Position numbers and translations under genes: made by a program | Shown: in pieces, positions 22,205-32,989 of the stretch | How positions within the stretch are numbered: the stretch's first letter is position 1 | How the letters are laid out: each line of letters begins with the position of its first letter | Assembly (NCBI GenBank): GCA_944470555.2 | Contig: OX104134.1 | Span: forward strand, 70,550,678-70,614,677 | Direction of reading: 5' to 3' | Source: Heterobilharzia americana | Lineage: Eukaryota; Platyhelminthes; Trematoda; Strigeidida; Schistosomatidae | Length of the DNA stretch: 64,000 bases | The notes under the pieces: generated by a model | Database searches by the model: none | The model's input: the letters and a program-made list of their open reading frames with translations, nothing else | What the model was told of the DNA's origin: nothing

Positions 22205-22868
22205 TCTCTTCTGTGCTTTAATATAAGAGTGAAACTTGTGCACTGTAGTAGAATGTAATTCCATTTTTATTGATTTATAAGATTTGTCACAAAATGTGAC
22301 AGTATTGGTTACTGGATTACGTTTCGGATATGACTTTTAGGATTTGTCCTGGTGCGAACTTGACAGACGCAAAGACCAATCACTAATTATTCGGACTTGT
22401 TATATACCCACGAATACGAGACCAAGGAAGAACACGATAGCGTAGTCGGATGGAATGGTATATTTGGATGGTTATGCCAAAATACCGATGCGTTCCAACT
22501 AACTGGCTAGAGAGTCGAATATGAGTAGTGCAAACGTGACACGACAGCGTGCCAAATGGTGAGGATGCTTGACCGGGTGCCTTCAGCTTAGTGAGTCCAG
22601 TTAAACTATCAAGGTCAGCATCAATGTCGAAAGTCGTCAAACCCTATGCTATTGATTTTGGGGAAGTGTGTGACGCTACAGACTTATTGCGCATAGTCAT
22701 ATGAAGATAACTACACAACTTTAGTATATCTCACAAAGAGACGAGGAAATTAGGAATATGTAAAGGATATCTAAAAGTTGTATAGTTATTTTGGTACGAC
22801 TATGGACAACAAATCATGTCCGAGACGTAGTCCAGTAAACAATACTGTTACACTGTGTGATAACTCTT
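22205..22868. mobile_element. PLE-type inverted-repeat remnant, interrupted by a solo LTR
   Basis: The left arm (22205-22336 continuing at 22681-22740) and the right arm (about 22770-22868) are diverged inverted copies: the reverse of the right arm shares ACAGTATT-GTTTACTGGA-TACGT-TCGGA-ATGA with the left. The left arm also matches 46515-46640 (reversed) and 61490-61620, the latter adjoining PLE coding sequence. I therefore infer a remnant of PLE terminal sequence. The solo LTR at 22337-22680 splits the left arm. Confidence 0.6.
22337..22680 (-). repeat. Solo LTR of Ty3 family 1 with 5-bp target-site duplication
   Basis: 344 bp, a full-length match to the LTR at 15852-16194, flanked on both sides by GACTT (22332-22336 and 22681-22685). 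No internal element sequence is present. This is the usual product of LTR-LTR recombination after insertion. Confidence 0.93.
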
Positions 22869-23263
22869 CTATTTTTGACGAGGGAAATAGGAAAGATTTT
22901 CGTACTAACTTCTGGCATCATTTTGTTCTCTTAAATGTTTATTCTTTTAAGAAGTTGCCAGGTGGAAGATCCATCTATATTTCAGGGACCAGGCAGCTAA
23001 TGGGGCATTACCATGAAAAAGCCACCACTGGTCACTGTCTAGTCGAAATTCGATAGCGTTCTATATGGTTGCAGATTTTGAGTGTCGTGATCTATCATAA
23101 ATATATCCCTTCTGTTAAGTCTTTTCAGGAAATGTCCCAGCTTCAAGGAGAGTAAGCAAGCTGTGTAGGATTTACGTCACATTCTAATTGAATTTCAGTG
23201 GCACTGATATGCACACGTTTGTAAGATGACGATACAAGGAGACCATACTTTTGAGATTCTGGT

Positions 23264-23592
23264 CACTTTTATTACACTTACGGTATCAGCTTTGAGCCAG
23301 AAATACTCCTTTCTGAGGTTTCAAGGAGAACCTGGAGAAAACGGAATACTGAGAGCTCCTGTAGACACTTGAAGAAAGTATGACTGTGCTACTTAGGACA
23401 TTCTCAGATCCTCCCCTCCATTTGAAATATAGAGCTTTTTCCGTGGATCTGAGAATGTCCTAAGTTACACATTAATACTTTCTCCAAGTGTCTACGGGAG
23501 CTCTCAGTATTCCGTTTTCTCCAGGTTCTCCTTGAAACCTCAGAAAGGAGTATTTCTGGCTTAAAGCTGATACCGTACGTGTAATAAAAGTG
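23264..23592. mobile_element. Large foldback (hairpin) element with 148-bp arms
   Basis: Bases 23264-23411 are nearly the reverse complement of 23445-23592, with a 33-bp loop. The outer ends pair as CACTTTTATTACAC with GTGTAATAAAAGTG, and the inner ends as TTAGGACATTCTCAGATCC with GGATCTGAGAATGTCCTAA. There is no coding capacity. I did not find a convincing target-site duplication. It could be a foldback transposon, a MITE or a small-RNA precursor. Confidence 0.9.
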
Positions 23593-24796
23593 AGGCTGGC
23601 TGTAGACGGCCGTGGGTCACAGGTGGTTTTCCTATCAGCCGATGTCTTAAAAGTAAGAATAGGTTAAAGACTTGTCAAAACGAATGGTTTTTAATTTTTA
23701 TTTGCGTTTAGCCTGTTTTCTTTGATGGATATGCTTTGCTGTGGTAAAAAACTGGCTTAAACTTCTTGTAACCGGGACGTAAATTTTGGTTTTGCTTAAA
23801 AGTTATGTATTTAAGCAGGGAATATTGGGTATGTTTAATTGACAGGTATTTACTTTAGGTAACAATATCTTTCCAATATTTAATTGCTCATAAGCACTGG
23901 AAATTCATCTTTCAAAACACTTTAACTTCACTTTGTAATTTTTTTTCCTTTTTGACTCCTAGATGTTTCCTGTCCCAGCAGTAATGTAAATAATAATTTT
24001 TCCGTGGTGGATGAAGAATGGAAGCGAAATTGTTCCCAATTATGCCACACACCGGGGGAGAAGGAGTCATCGATCGCTCTGTTTTCGGTTTTGTTCAGCG
24101 CCATCTAAAGGACGTTGTCAAACCTAGGACTTCTAAGTTGGCCTAATTTCCCTTAGTCTACCTCGTAGCACTTGTAGCTCAGTTATATAGATTTTCAGTT
24201 CTCGAAGCCCGAAAGGAGCATCAGGTGTAATGAAATATTTTAAAAACTCGTAGTTCATCATTTATTACATAGCATGCCCATCCATGCATACCTTGAAACT
24301 CAGTTGGCTTGGTTATCGAGTTTAGATGGAAACATCACATTCTCCTTCTTTACGGAAACTGAAATTATTGAAAGTATCTGTCGTGACGGTGCAGCTAATA
24401 GGCGAGATGTCGTGACTAATTTGAAACGGACCATTAACATGGAAAGCAATTTATGCAGTGTACTTCCACTTTCTAGTATTTTGTGTGTGGACCTAGCTTG
24501 TGAACCATCGTATTGAAAATGTTTGTGAAACTCTCACATTCACTGAAAGCGTCATCAAAAATTTTCGAAATTTCTACCAGACCATCACACTGACTGAAAC
24601 ACTAAGTGATCCATACCAATCCCATTTACAACAAACCCCATGCTTTCGGTTTCAGTCGAACATATAGTTCATAGAGGGGACCATATATGTGGTTTAGGAC
24701 AATGTCCTTCTCCAAATTTGATTAAGATGATGAACTTCATTTTGTGTTATATCTTTTAGTCATCTGTAATTGGCATTTGGTTTGCGTCCTAACGAA

Positions 24797-24931
24797 TGAC
24801 TTCAAAGGCCACCTTAGCAACAACTGAAATAACCAATCGTACCACTCGATTTTGCGAAAATCTGCCTTTACATCCTAAGTGAGAAAAACCAATTGCTTGT
24901 ATGGATCGTCGCTAGGATCGCCTTTAAAGTC
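24797..24931. mobile_element. Small element with inverted termini, copy 1 of a MITE-like family
   Basis: The left end TGACTTCAAAGGCCACCTTA pairs imperfectly with the right end (reverse complement GACTTTAAAGGCGATCCTAG). The left arm continues CAACAACTGAAATAACCAAT, which is also found in the 51378-51519 element. No clear target-site duplication is visible for this copy. It is non-coding. Confidence 0.7.
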
Positions 24932-27881
24932 CCCCATCTTAACACATTAATTTTCACTTGAGCAATAAGTTCACCATCACAAATCGTCAGTACTTCACAA
25001 GCATGGAAATTTAAATGGTATCATGATACAGTTATGCCTTTAAGCCGGCATGTGTTTGTATTTACCGGAATAGAAATTATTATTATTCAAGATACTCTTG
25101 AGGCCAGTCAACTTTGTCATATGAAACATGGGGCATACGCTTGTCGTTAGACTGAAATGATTACCAAAAGTTGGTTGTACCGTATCGTAATTAAAAATTT
25201 CTTTATCAGTGGACGTAGATATGTTTTGAGTGGTTTAAAATGCGCATCATTTATGAAAAGAAACCAGTGAAGAGCTGTTTTCAAATATCTGACGACAGCC
25301 GCAGACTCAGATTCAAAACAGCACTGATACTTACCTTTAGCAATCATCTTAATTATGAAGGGTTTAAATGTATATATCAAGTTGGTTGTACTCACAAACT
25401 AATCACCATTCAACTGATCATTGTGTTACTGAGAATAATCCAGGTGTGAATGTAAGTGTTTCTGATGATGGAGCTGTAGCGGCAATCAGTTCCTTAAATT
25501 CAATTGCCCAGGTTCCCACTACCCTTTATATATTATTGAGCAGCCTGACTTTTCAACCAGTTGCTCAGTAACTTTTACTGAAAATAAGTGCCTAACTTCT
25601 CGCCGACTGGCACTGCCTTGCTATAGGTTCTCGAGCTTTTAATGACATGAGATACCAGACTGCATGATGCAGGCGTTCTCAGTACCGTGGAAATTCGCGC
25701 TGACTGTCCGAAAAAGGGAAGTGAAAACCTGGTACTTATATTTTTTATGAGCCCGGGAATATTACGTAAACCGGAATCCGGCATTCTGAAAGGGAAGCGA
25801 ATGATAGCTGCCACTCAAATGATCTGATGGTTTCAAATCATCTTATGCACCACCGCCTGTAGAATGGCGTAGATTGGTTGCCACAGGTCTTAATTTTCCA
25901 TAAAATGAAAATGTGCGCCACAGATTGACAAGGTTTTCTTTCTGGAGGGGCAGCTGCGATGGTCCAATGCTTTTATTTTCCTGCCTTCTGTCATAGTGAC
26001 AGATGTGATTGGTTGATGTAAGACCTTTGAGAGGTTGGTTGAATTCGAAGTTTTACTTTCTCATGCAGCTTCTTGTCGATTTTTTATTCATTTACGAGGA
26101 TACTTACGATTCTTGTACACGCTATGTGTGTTTTTCATGTCACATGCTCAGAATTCAGTGTGCTCGTATGGTTACAAGTATTGGTGAAATAGCAGTCTGG
26201 TAAAGTTGTTCGTACTGACTCCAGTTACAGTATAAAATAGGGAAAGGCAAAGTTATTTCACATGGACAAATGCATATTCTGCAGATACTTTTTACAGTTA
26301 ATAGTGACTGATAACTTCCTCAGGCTTTCACAGTGAAGAAAAAGCTTTTATGATTGACAGTGGAATTCTGTACCAAGTTGCTTTCGTTACCTTGAGGTAT
26401 TCATTACCATACTGGTTGAAAAAATAGCATTCATTCTAAAGAGGAGGTTTGCGTTGAAACGCAAACGGAGACAATGAGGCTTGGATAAGTTACAGCAATA
26501 GAATTCTTCCGGATGCTCATTAGGTGGAAAAGATGGGACTTATTCCTGATGTTTAGTTCTCGCCTAAATATATGACCGCAACCACGTTAGACAGGCCTCA
26601 CAATCAAGCACTAATCCAATATCTTTTTAACGAGCTTGTGTAAACCAATAAGTTTCTTCGCGCTTGCTTTTTGGTCTTGCGGAACGGCTCCAGATCTTTG
26701 GTGGATTCCGATGCAGTAGGTCCAGCCACTCGTCTGCTATAGCTCTGATTTACAGAACAGGAAGTTAAGTGTTGGTTTGTTTGCCTTGGACTGTGGTGCA
26801 GTTGGCTTCTTCAAGAAGTCAGATATGCATCACAGTGTTTCACCTCACAAAAAGATGTGAGATTACAACGGTGTACATGGTTAAAATAAGTTGCATAAAA
26901 TACAAACTGCAACTTGCAGAGCTAACTGTATGAATATAATAACAGGTTGTGAAAAGTCTGGGTTACTATCAGACACATGACTACCAAACATAATGAAGGC
27001 ACTGTATCAAGAACAGATAAAAAGCTGACGTGTCTAGGGATATGCAGCACTCCTTGAACTACAGAAACGAATTATTCCAGTTCGAAAGATTTTTGGATGA
27101 TACTACAACTGTGATGAACATCACCTTGAAGACAATATATCTGATGTCTGTCTTTCCAAGCGTATAATAGTTTGGGAGCATATTACTTACATTGCCTAAG
27201 AATGAATTGAACTACGAAGAGGTACTATTATCTTCGAACAATTCCTTCGTCTGGATATTCTGATATGCTATTCACTAAGTCTATACTGGGAACAAGGAGT
27301 TTGAAACATTCCTGACTCTCTACACTGTCCTATATTCATCGGAAATTTTATCGCAGTTATAATTTTTAGTTGTTGTAGGTTGATGATTATTGGAAACTTT
27401 ATGCAGCACAATGAAGTGGTTGTGCTGTTATTACCCAAGACGTAACCACGCTTACATGAATCGTTGTGCATCAGTGCCTTACCTGCACACAAGTAATGAT
27501 GACAAAAAAACAATAAGAAAACACGTTAGATTGTAAAAACACTCACAAGACCAGTGGATTTATTGATCTGCACCCCAAAGACTTATGACTTGCATGGCTA
27601 TGTGGCTGACCGAAGAACTATGACTATGCAGCTATCAACCAGCACAAAAATGACGCAAAATAGCTACTGTGCAGAGAGGTTGTCTGTAGGCTAAAACAAA
27701 ACTTACAGGACTGAAGCGACCAATCATGCTTCAGCAAAATAATTCACTGGTATTTAGATATTTTGAATATTGATTTATTTAAGCCTAAGAGCGACTTTGC
27801 GCTAAGAAGGTGCACTACAATACGAAGGTACATTTCCCTAACCGTATTATTTTAAGATAACAGACTCCATGTTGTCGCATT
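24932..27881. other. No recognisable gene
   Basis: About 2.9 kb of AT-rich sequence. Short frames show no known domain. A 9-bp perfect inverted repeat (GTTTGCGTT / AACGCAAAC) lies at 26447-26466. Confidence 0.4.
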
Positions 27882-28086
27882 ATGAAAACATCTGTTATGG
27901 ATCCACGAAGTGAATCCGCAGATCAAGTATTAGTCGTACTTGTAGCTGGATTGTTACCTTCTTTGAATGTTATGATATTTTATGTAGCTCCCAAATTTCC
28001 GCTGTTTCATTCTGGTGTTAAAGAATTAATCAGTGAATTTGCTTTTGCGGCGATTCTAACAAATGTTTTATTTCATGAGATACTTG
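27882..28086 (+). CDS. First exon of a membrane protein, possibly ZIP (SLC39)-like
   Basis: An ATG at 27882 (or 27897) opens a frame with two hydrophobic stretches (VLVVLVAGLLPSLNVMIFYV and FAFAAILTNVLFHEIL) and runs into a strong donor site, G|GTAAGT, at 28087. The segment VKELISEFAFAAILTNVLFH resembles the second transmembrane region of ZIP13-type zinc transporters (K-x-L-L-S-F-A...N-V-x-x-H), but one exon is too little to be sure. If correct it would sit in a secretory-pathway membrane and move zinc or iron to the cytosol. The following intron holds the SR2-like element at 28.3-31.6 kb. No later exon was found in the window. Confidence 0.35.
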
Positions 28087-28576
28087 GTAAGTTTTAGCCT
28101 AAAAGTAACATGAATTAGTGAACGTTATACATAAAGTAATGGTTGTTTACTGAATGCTTTGGTGTTTAAGGAGAGATTCGATGAAATAACCTTGAAGCTT
28201 AGCCATTTACCAAGTCATAAACTGGTTGCAATTTAATCAGTATCTGCATATATAAATTTCCAGACTTTTGAAATTATATATTATTGTTGTTATTAATCCC
28301 TTGGGTTCCTAATGGAACATAGGGCTTCAGTAGCACGTCTCCAGTGTACTCTGTCCTCTGAAATCTTTTGGACCTGGCTCCACGACAGCCCAGAAGCTCT
28401 CATTTCCTCCTCGCACGATCTCCTCCATGTCACCCTTGGACGTCCAACTCGTCGCTTCCCATGGGGGTTCCATTCGAGTGCCTGGCCTGACGCATGATGT
28501 CCCCAGCCGGCCTTCTTAGTGAATGCCCAATCCATCTCCACTTCCTTCTTCCGCATATTTGTTGAGCGACAGGTTC

Positions 28577-29940
28577 TCAGTTGATTCGTTGCCAGAGTTC
28601 CTTGTTGCTTATTCTTTCTGGCCATCTGACCTTCAGTAGCGAGCGTAAGCAGTTACTGATGAATGTCTGTAGTTTATTGGAAATCCCTTTCGTAACGCGC
28701 CAAGTCTCTGAACCATACAGGGGACCTGACTTGACGTTGGTGTTGAAAATCCGGATATTGTTCCACATGCTGAGTGCAGATCCCCACACTGGTTTCAGGC
28801 TAATGAACGCCTGTCTTGCTTTTTTCATCCTGACTTCGACATCCTCATCTGTGCCGTTGCCTGTAGTTGAAACAGTGCTTCCTAGATAGGTGAAGGAGGT
28901 TACTTCCTTTAAGTTTCTCCCGTTGTTGATGATTAGAATTTGTTGTTGGTTGGGTATCTTCATCACCTCTGTCTTCTCTATATTCACTTGAAGTCCTGTC
29001 TTCGCTGCCCTGCCTCGCCTCTTCTGCCAACTTGTTAGTCTTTGCCTGTAGATCTTCAAGTTTGTGTGACATCAGGCACAAGTCATCGGCGAAATCCAGA
29101 TCTTCCAGGTTCTTTTCCGCAGTCCAGCGTATTCCCCTCTTCTCACAGCTCCCCACTGTTTGCTGCATGATCCAGTCGACCACAATCAGGAATATCATGG
29201 ATGATAGTAGGCTACCTTGTTTTACTCCTGTCTTCACTTCAAAAGCATCACTGAGCTTCCCATTGTGAATTACTTGGCATGTGGCGTCTTCATATAGTTG
29301 TTGAATGAGGCTGATAAAGGTTTGCAGTATTCCGTAGTGTTGAAGCAGTTTCCAAATTACTTCTCGGTCGACGCAATCGAAGGCCTTTTCAAAGTCGACG
29401 AAGTTGAGGTAGAGAGTTGACTACCATTCTATGCTCTGTTCTATGATAATGTGTAGAGTAGCGTTGCAACTTGGTCCGCACATGATTTGTACTTCCTGAA
29501 GCCTGCCTGTTCCGGTCGTAGTTTTGAATACAGTGCATCCTTTAGCCTCTCCAGGATGATGCGGCTTAAGATTTTGCTTGCTCCGGGTGGACAGGAGAGT
29601 GATTCCACGCCAGTTCTTGCAAACACTGAGGTCTCCCTTCTTCGGCAGTTTGACAAGGTAACCCTTCTTCCAATCACCAGGTACCTTCTCTTCCTTCCAC
29701 ACCTTCTGAAATAGTGGTGTGAGCATGTCTGCTGTTGTCTCTGCGTCTGTCCTCAGTACTTCTGGCGGTATTCCATCTGGTCCTGCTGCTTTCCCGCATT
29801 TCAGTAGCTTTATGGCGTTCACGACTTCCACTTTTGTTGGAGGATTTATGTTCACTTGTAGTTCTGTGGCTGGAGGTGGTATTTCTGGACGAAGTGCAGG
29901 TGGTGGTCGATTCAAGAGCTTCTTGAAGTGGCCAGCCCAT
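28577..29940 (-). pseudogene. Reverse transcriptase of SR2-like copy A
   Basis: Four overlapping minus frames give a nearly complete polymerase: KAAGPDGIPPEVLRTDAETT and SVCKNWRGITLLS (fingers), FVDFEKAFDCVDRE (motif A, about 29400), MKTGVKQGSLLSSMIF (motif B), LDFADDLCLMSH (motif C with intact FADD), and FTYLGSTVSTTG in the thumb. All catalytic residues are kept, yet at least three frameshifts split the protein. Confidence 0.87.
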
Positions 29941-30815
29941 TGTTCCTCTGTTTCTCTTCTTTCGTAATTAAGTTTCCTTCTTCATCTTTTATTGGTTTCG
30001 TCTGCGTTGATTTCTTCCCAGATAGCAACCTGGTTATTTGATACAATGTCGTCAGGTCTCTTTCTCGCCTACCTGCAGCCTGTTCTGCTTCACTTGCCAG
30101 TGTTTCGTAGAAGTGTCTTTTGTCTTTCTGTGCACTCTCCTTCACTTCTTTGTCCAGTGTTCTATGTGTTGTGCTCAGTTCCTCTTGTCGTTGAGCATCC
30201 TTGCACTGGTTTATCTCCTGCTTCACCATCCTCCTCTCCTCCTCTATCAGCTTCCAGGTATCCGTCGAGATCCATTCCTTGTCTTCTTTCTTCTTCCTTC
30301 CTAATACTGTTGTGCAGGTTTCTTTCCACATCTCTTTCAAAGACTTCCAGTGTTCATTCACACAGGTTTCTTCAGGGATGTTTCTCGATATCTCCCATTT
30401 TGTCTTGATGGCTGAAGTGAAGATGTCCTTTGTAGTTTCATCCTTCAGTTTCCGAGTGTTGTACTTGAACTGTGGTCTATCACCAGCTTCTTCTTCGGAG
30501 ACTTTTAACTTGATTTGGAAGGTAGGTTCCTTGCACTAGATAGTGAGTGGTGTGAACCTACATCTGCTCCCCCTCTTCATCTTGTGTCAACTAGGCTGAC
30601 TGCGTCTCCACTTTTTTCATATTCAGATGAAGTCGATCTGATTTTTAGTGTAGTGTGTCTTTGTGTTTGATGAAATCCATGTTGCTTTGTGGATATCCCC
30701 GTGCTTGAACACACTACCTGACTGCAATCACCAAATCGTTGAATGCATAGAAGTCTGCAAACAATTCTCCATTCCAGTTCATCACCTCACCGAGAGCTTC
30801 TCGACCCATGGTTAG

Positions 30816-31341
30816 TTATCTACCTGTGTTGTCCCCTCCCAGTTTGGCATTCATGTCGCCCATCAGAATTTTGATATCGCCAACTGGTGTCTTGTCCAGT
30901 GTTGATTGAAGTTGTCTGTAGAATTCCTTCTTCTTCTCTTGCTCTGCATTATTTGTAGGTGCGTAGCATGATTGTGACCTTCCTTCCTTCCTTTTGAGTT
31001 GAACCTTGCTGTCATGATGCTGATCCTGGAGGAGGAGATTGGTTCCCACTGCATGAGAGAGAACCTTCGATGCTCTTGGGAACATAATGATAGCCACTCG
31101 AAAACTCAGTGTGCTCGTCCGTGGTTGTCGTCTGGGTGACAATATCCGAGTAGATTATTGATTCTCCAGTTGACAGTTTGGAGAGTCCACTCCCATTCCA
31201 TTTACTTTCGCAAATTCCAAGCACTTCAGTGTGATACCTCTTCATCTCGTTTGCAATCTGGGCTGCCTTGCTGGGTTCAAACATCGTGTGGACATTCCAT
31301 GTCCCCACGTTTACTTTCGTTTTCATCGAGAGAAGGTACAT
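30816..31341 (-). pseudogene. Endonuclease domain of SR2-like copy A
   Basis: The minus frame 31341-31012 reads VNVGTWNVHTMFEPSKAAQI, LGICESKWNG and GESIIYSDIV, the opening strands of the AP endonuclease with its metal-binding Glu. Another frame (31142-30816) continues with SCYAPTNNAEQ and KILMGDMNAKLGGDNTGR, which carries the catalytic GDMNA box. A frameshift at about 31100 separates them. Confidence 0.85.
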
Positions 31342-31839
31342 CGGCCAATTGGTTTCCCGAAGGTTTTCACCAACCGGCGTCGTTTCGCCTCTCCGATCCC
31401 AGTGAGGAATAATTTTGTTGTTATTTTTGTATTTTGTTTGTGCTTTGAAGTTTCTTTAGCGGTTGGATTTGTTTTACGGGGTAGGGTTGCTAGCCCTATT
31501 CCAACCTTCCCTCTTTACCCAGGCTTAGTTAGGACTGGCTAGTAACTAGTGAACTAGTTAACCAGGCGAGGTTTTTGAAATTAAGTACTTTAAAATTGTG
31601 AATTACAGATTACAGGAATATCTAATTAAATGTCAGGGGTTCCAGAATCAGCATCATCTTACATTACTGGTTGAGACGGGAAGTTTCTTCTAGAGTAGAA
31701 TACTCGAAGCACTCAATCAGTCAGATAACTGTGGTGAAAGTCCACAATCTTTTCTTGGGTCAGAAACAGTAGTTTTAAAATAGTGGGGAATATTTGTAGC
31801 TCACGATTTAACAACCCAGCTCAGAGAACACAATGCAAC

Positions 31840-32980
31840 CAAGGCAGTAGTTTTCATTTTGTCAGATTTGGTCTCATCATTAATCTCCATATGGTACTCT
31901 TGGTGCCTCTTCCTAATAAATCATGCAGCATAGTGTTTTTGAGTCCTTTAGGAAAAGGTTCACGTTGAGAGGCTAGTATAGCTAGCTCTAGATGAGTAGG
32001 TGAAATGGTTTGCACATACAGAGGCGAGAACCTATCCCTTAGATTGTCACAAAATATTGGATGGTTGGTAAGTACCAATCTTAACGTAGTTGCAAAGAGC
32101 GTTCTTCGTAGAGTTTGAAGCCCTTCTTTTAAGAATGTCGGTAGCTGGACATCTGTTGGATTCAAGGCTTATGTAAGCTGTCTTTTTCGACCAAGAGGTA
32201 ATTTCTCTGCATCTTAGGCTGAATTATTTTATCTACAAAACAAGGTGAATATCTATCTTCGATCTAGATTTCTCTTAGTTTTGTTTCGTCGACTAATACA
32301 TCAAAGGTTCGGACAGATTGGATGCAGGTTGAAAGAAATATTATAAGTTCCTTATGTGACCGACAGACATCGAACTATAGAGGCTTATCAACTGACCGTC
32401 CCATGTAGGTTTCATGTAAATTGGTCCTACCAATGTTCTACCAGTCTCCCTTGTCAGTTCTTTATCAACAAACCGAGTTTGGGACCAACTTTTCACCTCC
32501 ATGGTAAACTTAATCGCTAGATGGAGGCTGCTGAATATACGTAGTTTATAATTCAAATCATATTTGTCACAAATAATGAAAACGTCATGAAAGTACCTTT
32601 CATACAGTTAGGAGTTATCGATTGTTGACTTTGGTTAACCATTTTCCTGACTTACCGAAAAGGTCTGGAAGTAATGGACCTAGTCAGGACCCCATATCAA
32701 TTTCATCTCTTCGTCTGTACAAATCTGTTTTCCGAAAGTTTCCAGAACTTCAGTGGGCCGTTTCGCAGTTGGATGGTAAGGGGGTGGAGAGGTGTCCACG
32801 CGATCTCGGCAGGTTCCTATTCCAAAGACTTAGTCCTTTCAAACGTTATCTTTTCACTCGAAATTAAAAGGGGAATCATTACAAGAGGCAGTACAAATGA
32901 GAGTGTCAATCCCAATAAACGAATATGCACTACGGTGAGTTGCAGTCCAAGATCTTGATAAGAAATGCAATGGTAGCACT
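31840..32980 (-). mobile_element. Degenerate Penelope-like element
   Basis: On the minus strand, one frame near 32715-32655 reads DEIDMGS-LGPLLPDLFGK, matching the PLE reverse transcriptase box GxAMGSPLGPLLA. The frame 32556-32341 (LRIFSSLHLAIKFTMEVKSW, then GPIYMKPTWDGQLISLYSS) matches the PLE thumb with its IxFTxE and VYRKxTWTGQYL pattern. A further frame (32165-31854, including EPFPKGLKNTMLHDLLG) may be the GIY-YIG nuclease end. Stops and shifts are frequent, so it is a relic. Confidence 0.7.
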
Positions 32981-32989
32981 ACATAAAAA

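Larger units (their letters stand above)
28277..31572 (-). mobile_element. SR2-like (RTE clade) non-LTR retrotransposon, full length, copy A
   Basis: This 3.3-kb minus-strand element is flanked by an 11-bp direct repeat TTTTGAAATTA (28266-28276 and 31573-31583), the mark of target-primed integration. The 5' end (ACCTCGCCTGGTTAACTAG) matches that of copy B, so it is not 5'-truncated. It encodes an AP endonuclease (31341-30816), a linker, reverse transcriptase (29940-28577) and a C-terminal region (28625-28293) ending in ATEALCSIRNPRD. Several frameshifts break the reading frame. The 3' tail is an ATT/AAC-rich short repeat, as usual for RTE elements. Confidence 0.9.

Noticed and set aside
26447..26466. 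Short perfect inverted repeat as a transcription terminator or operator
   Set aside because: Nine-base arms occur by chance in 64 kb of such DNA, and no gene neighbours it; a bacterial-type terminator makes no sense here.
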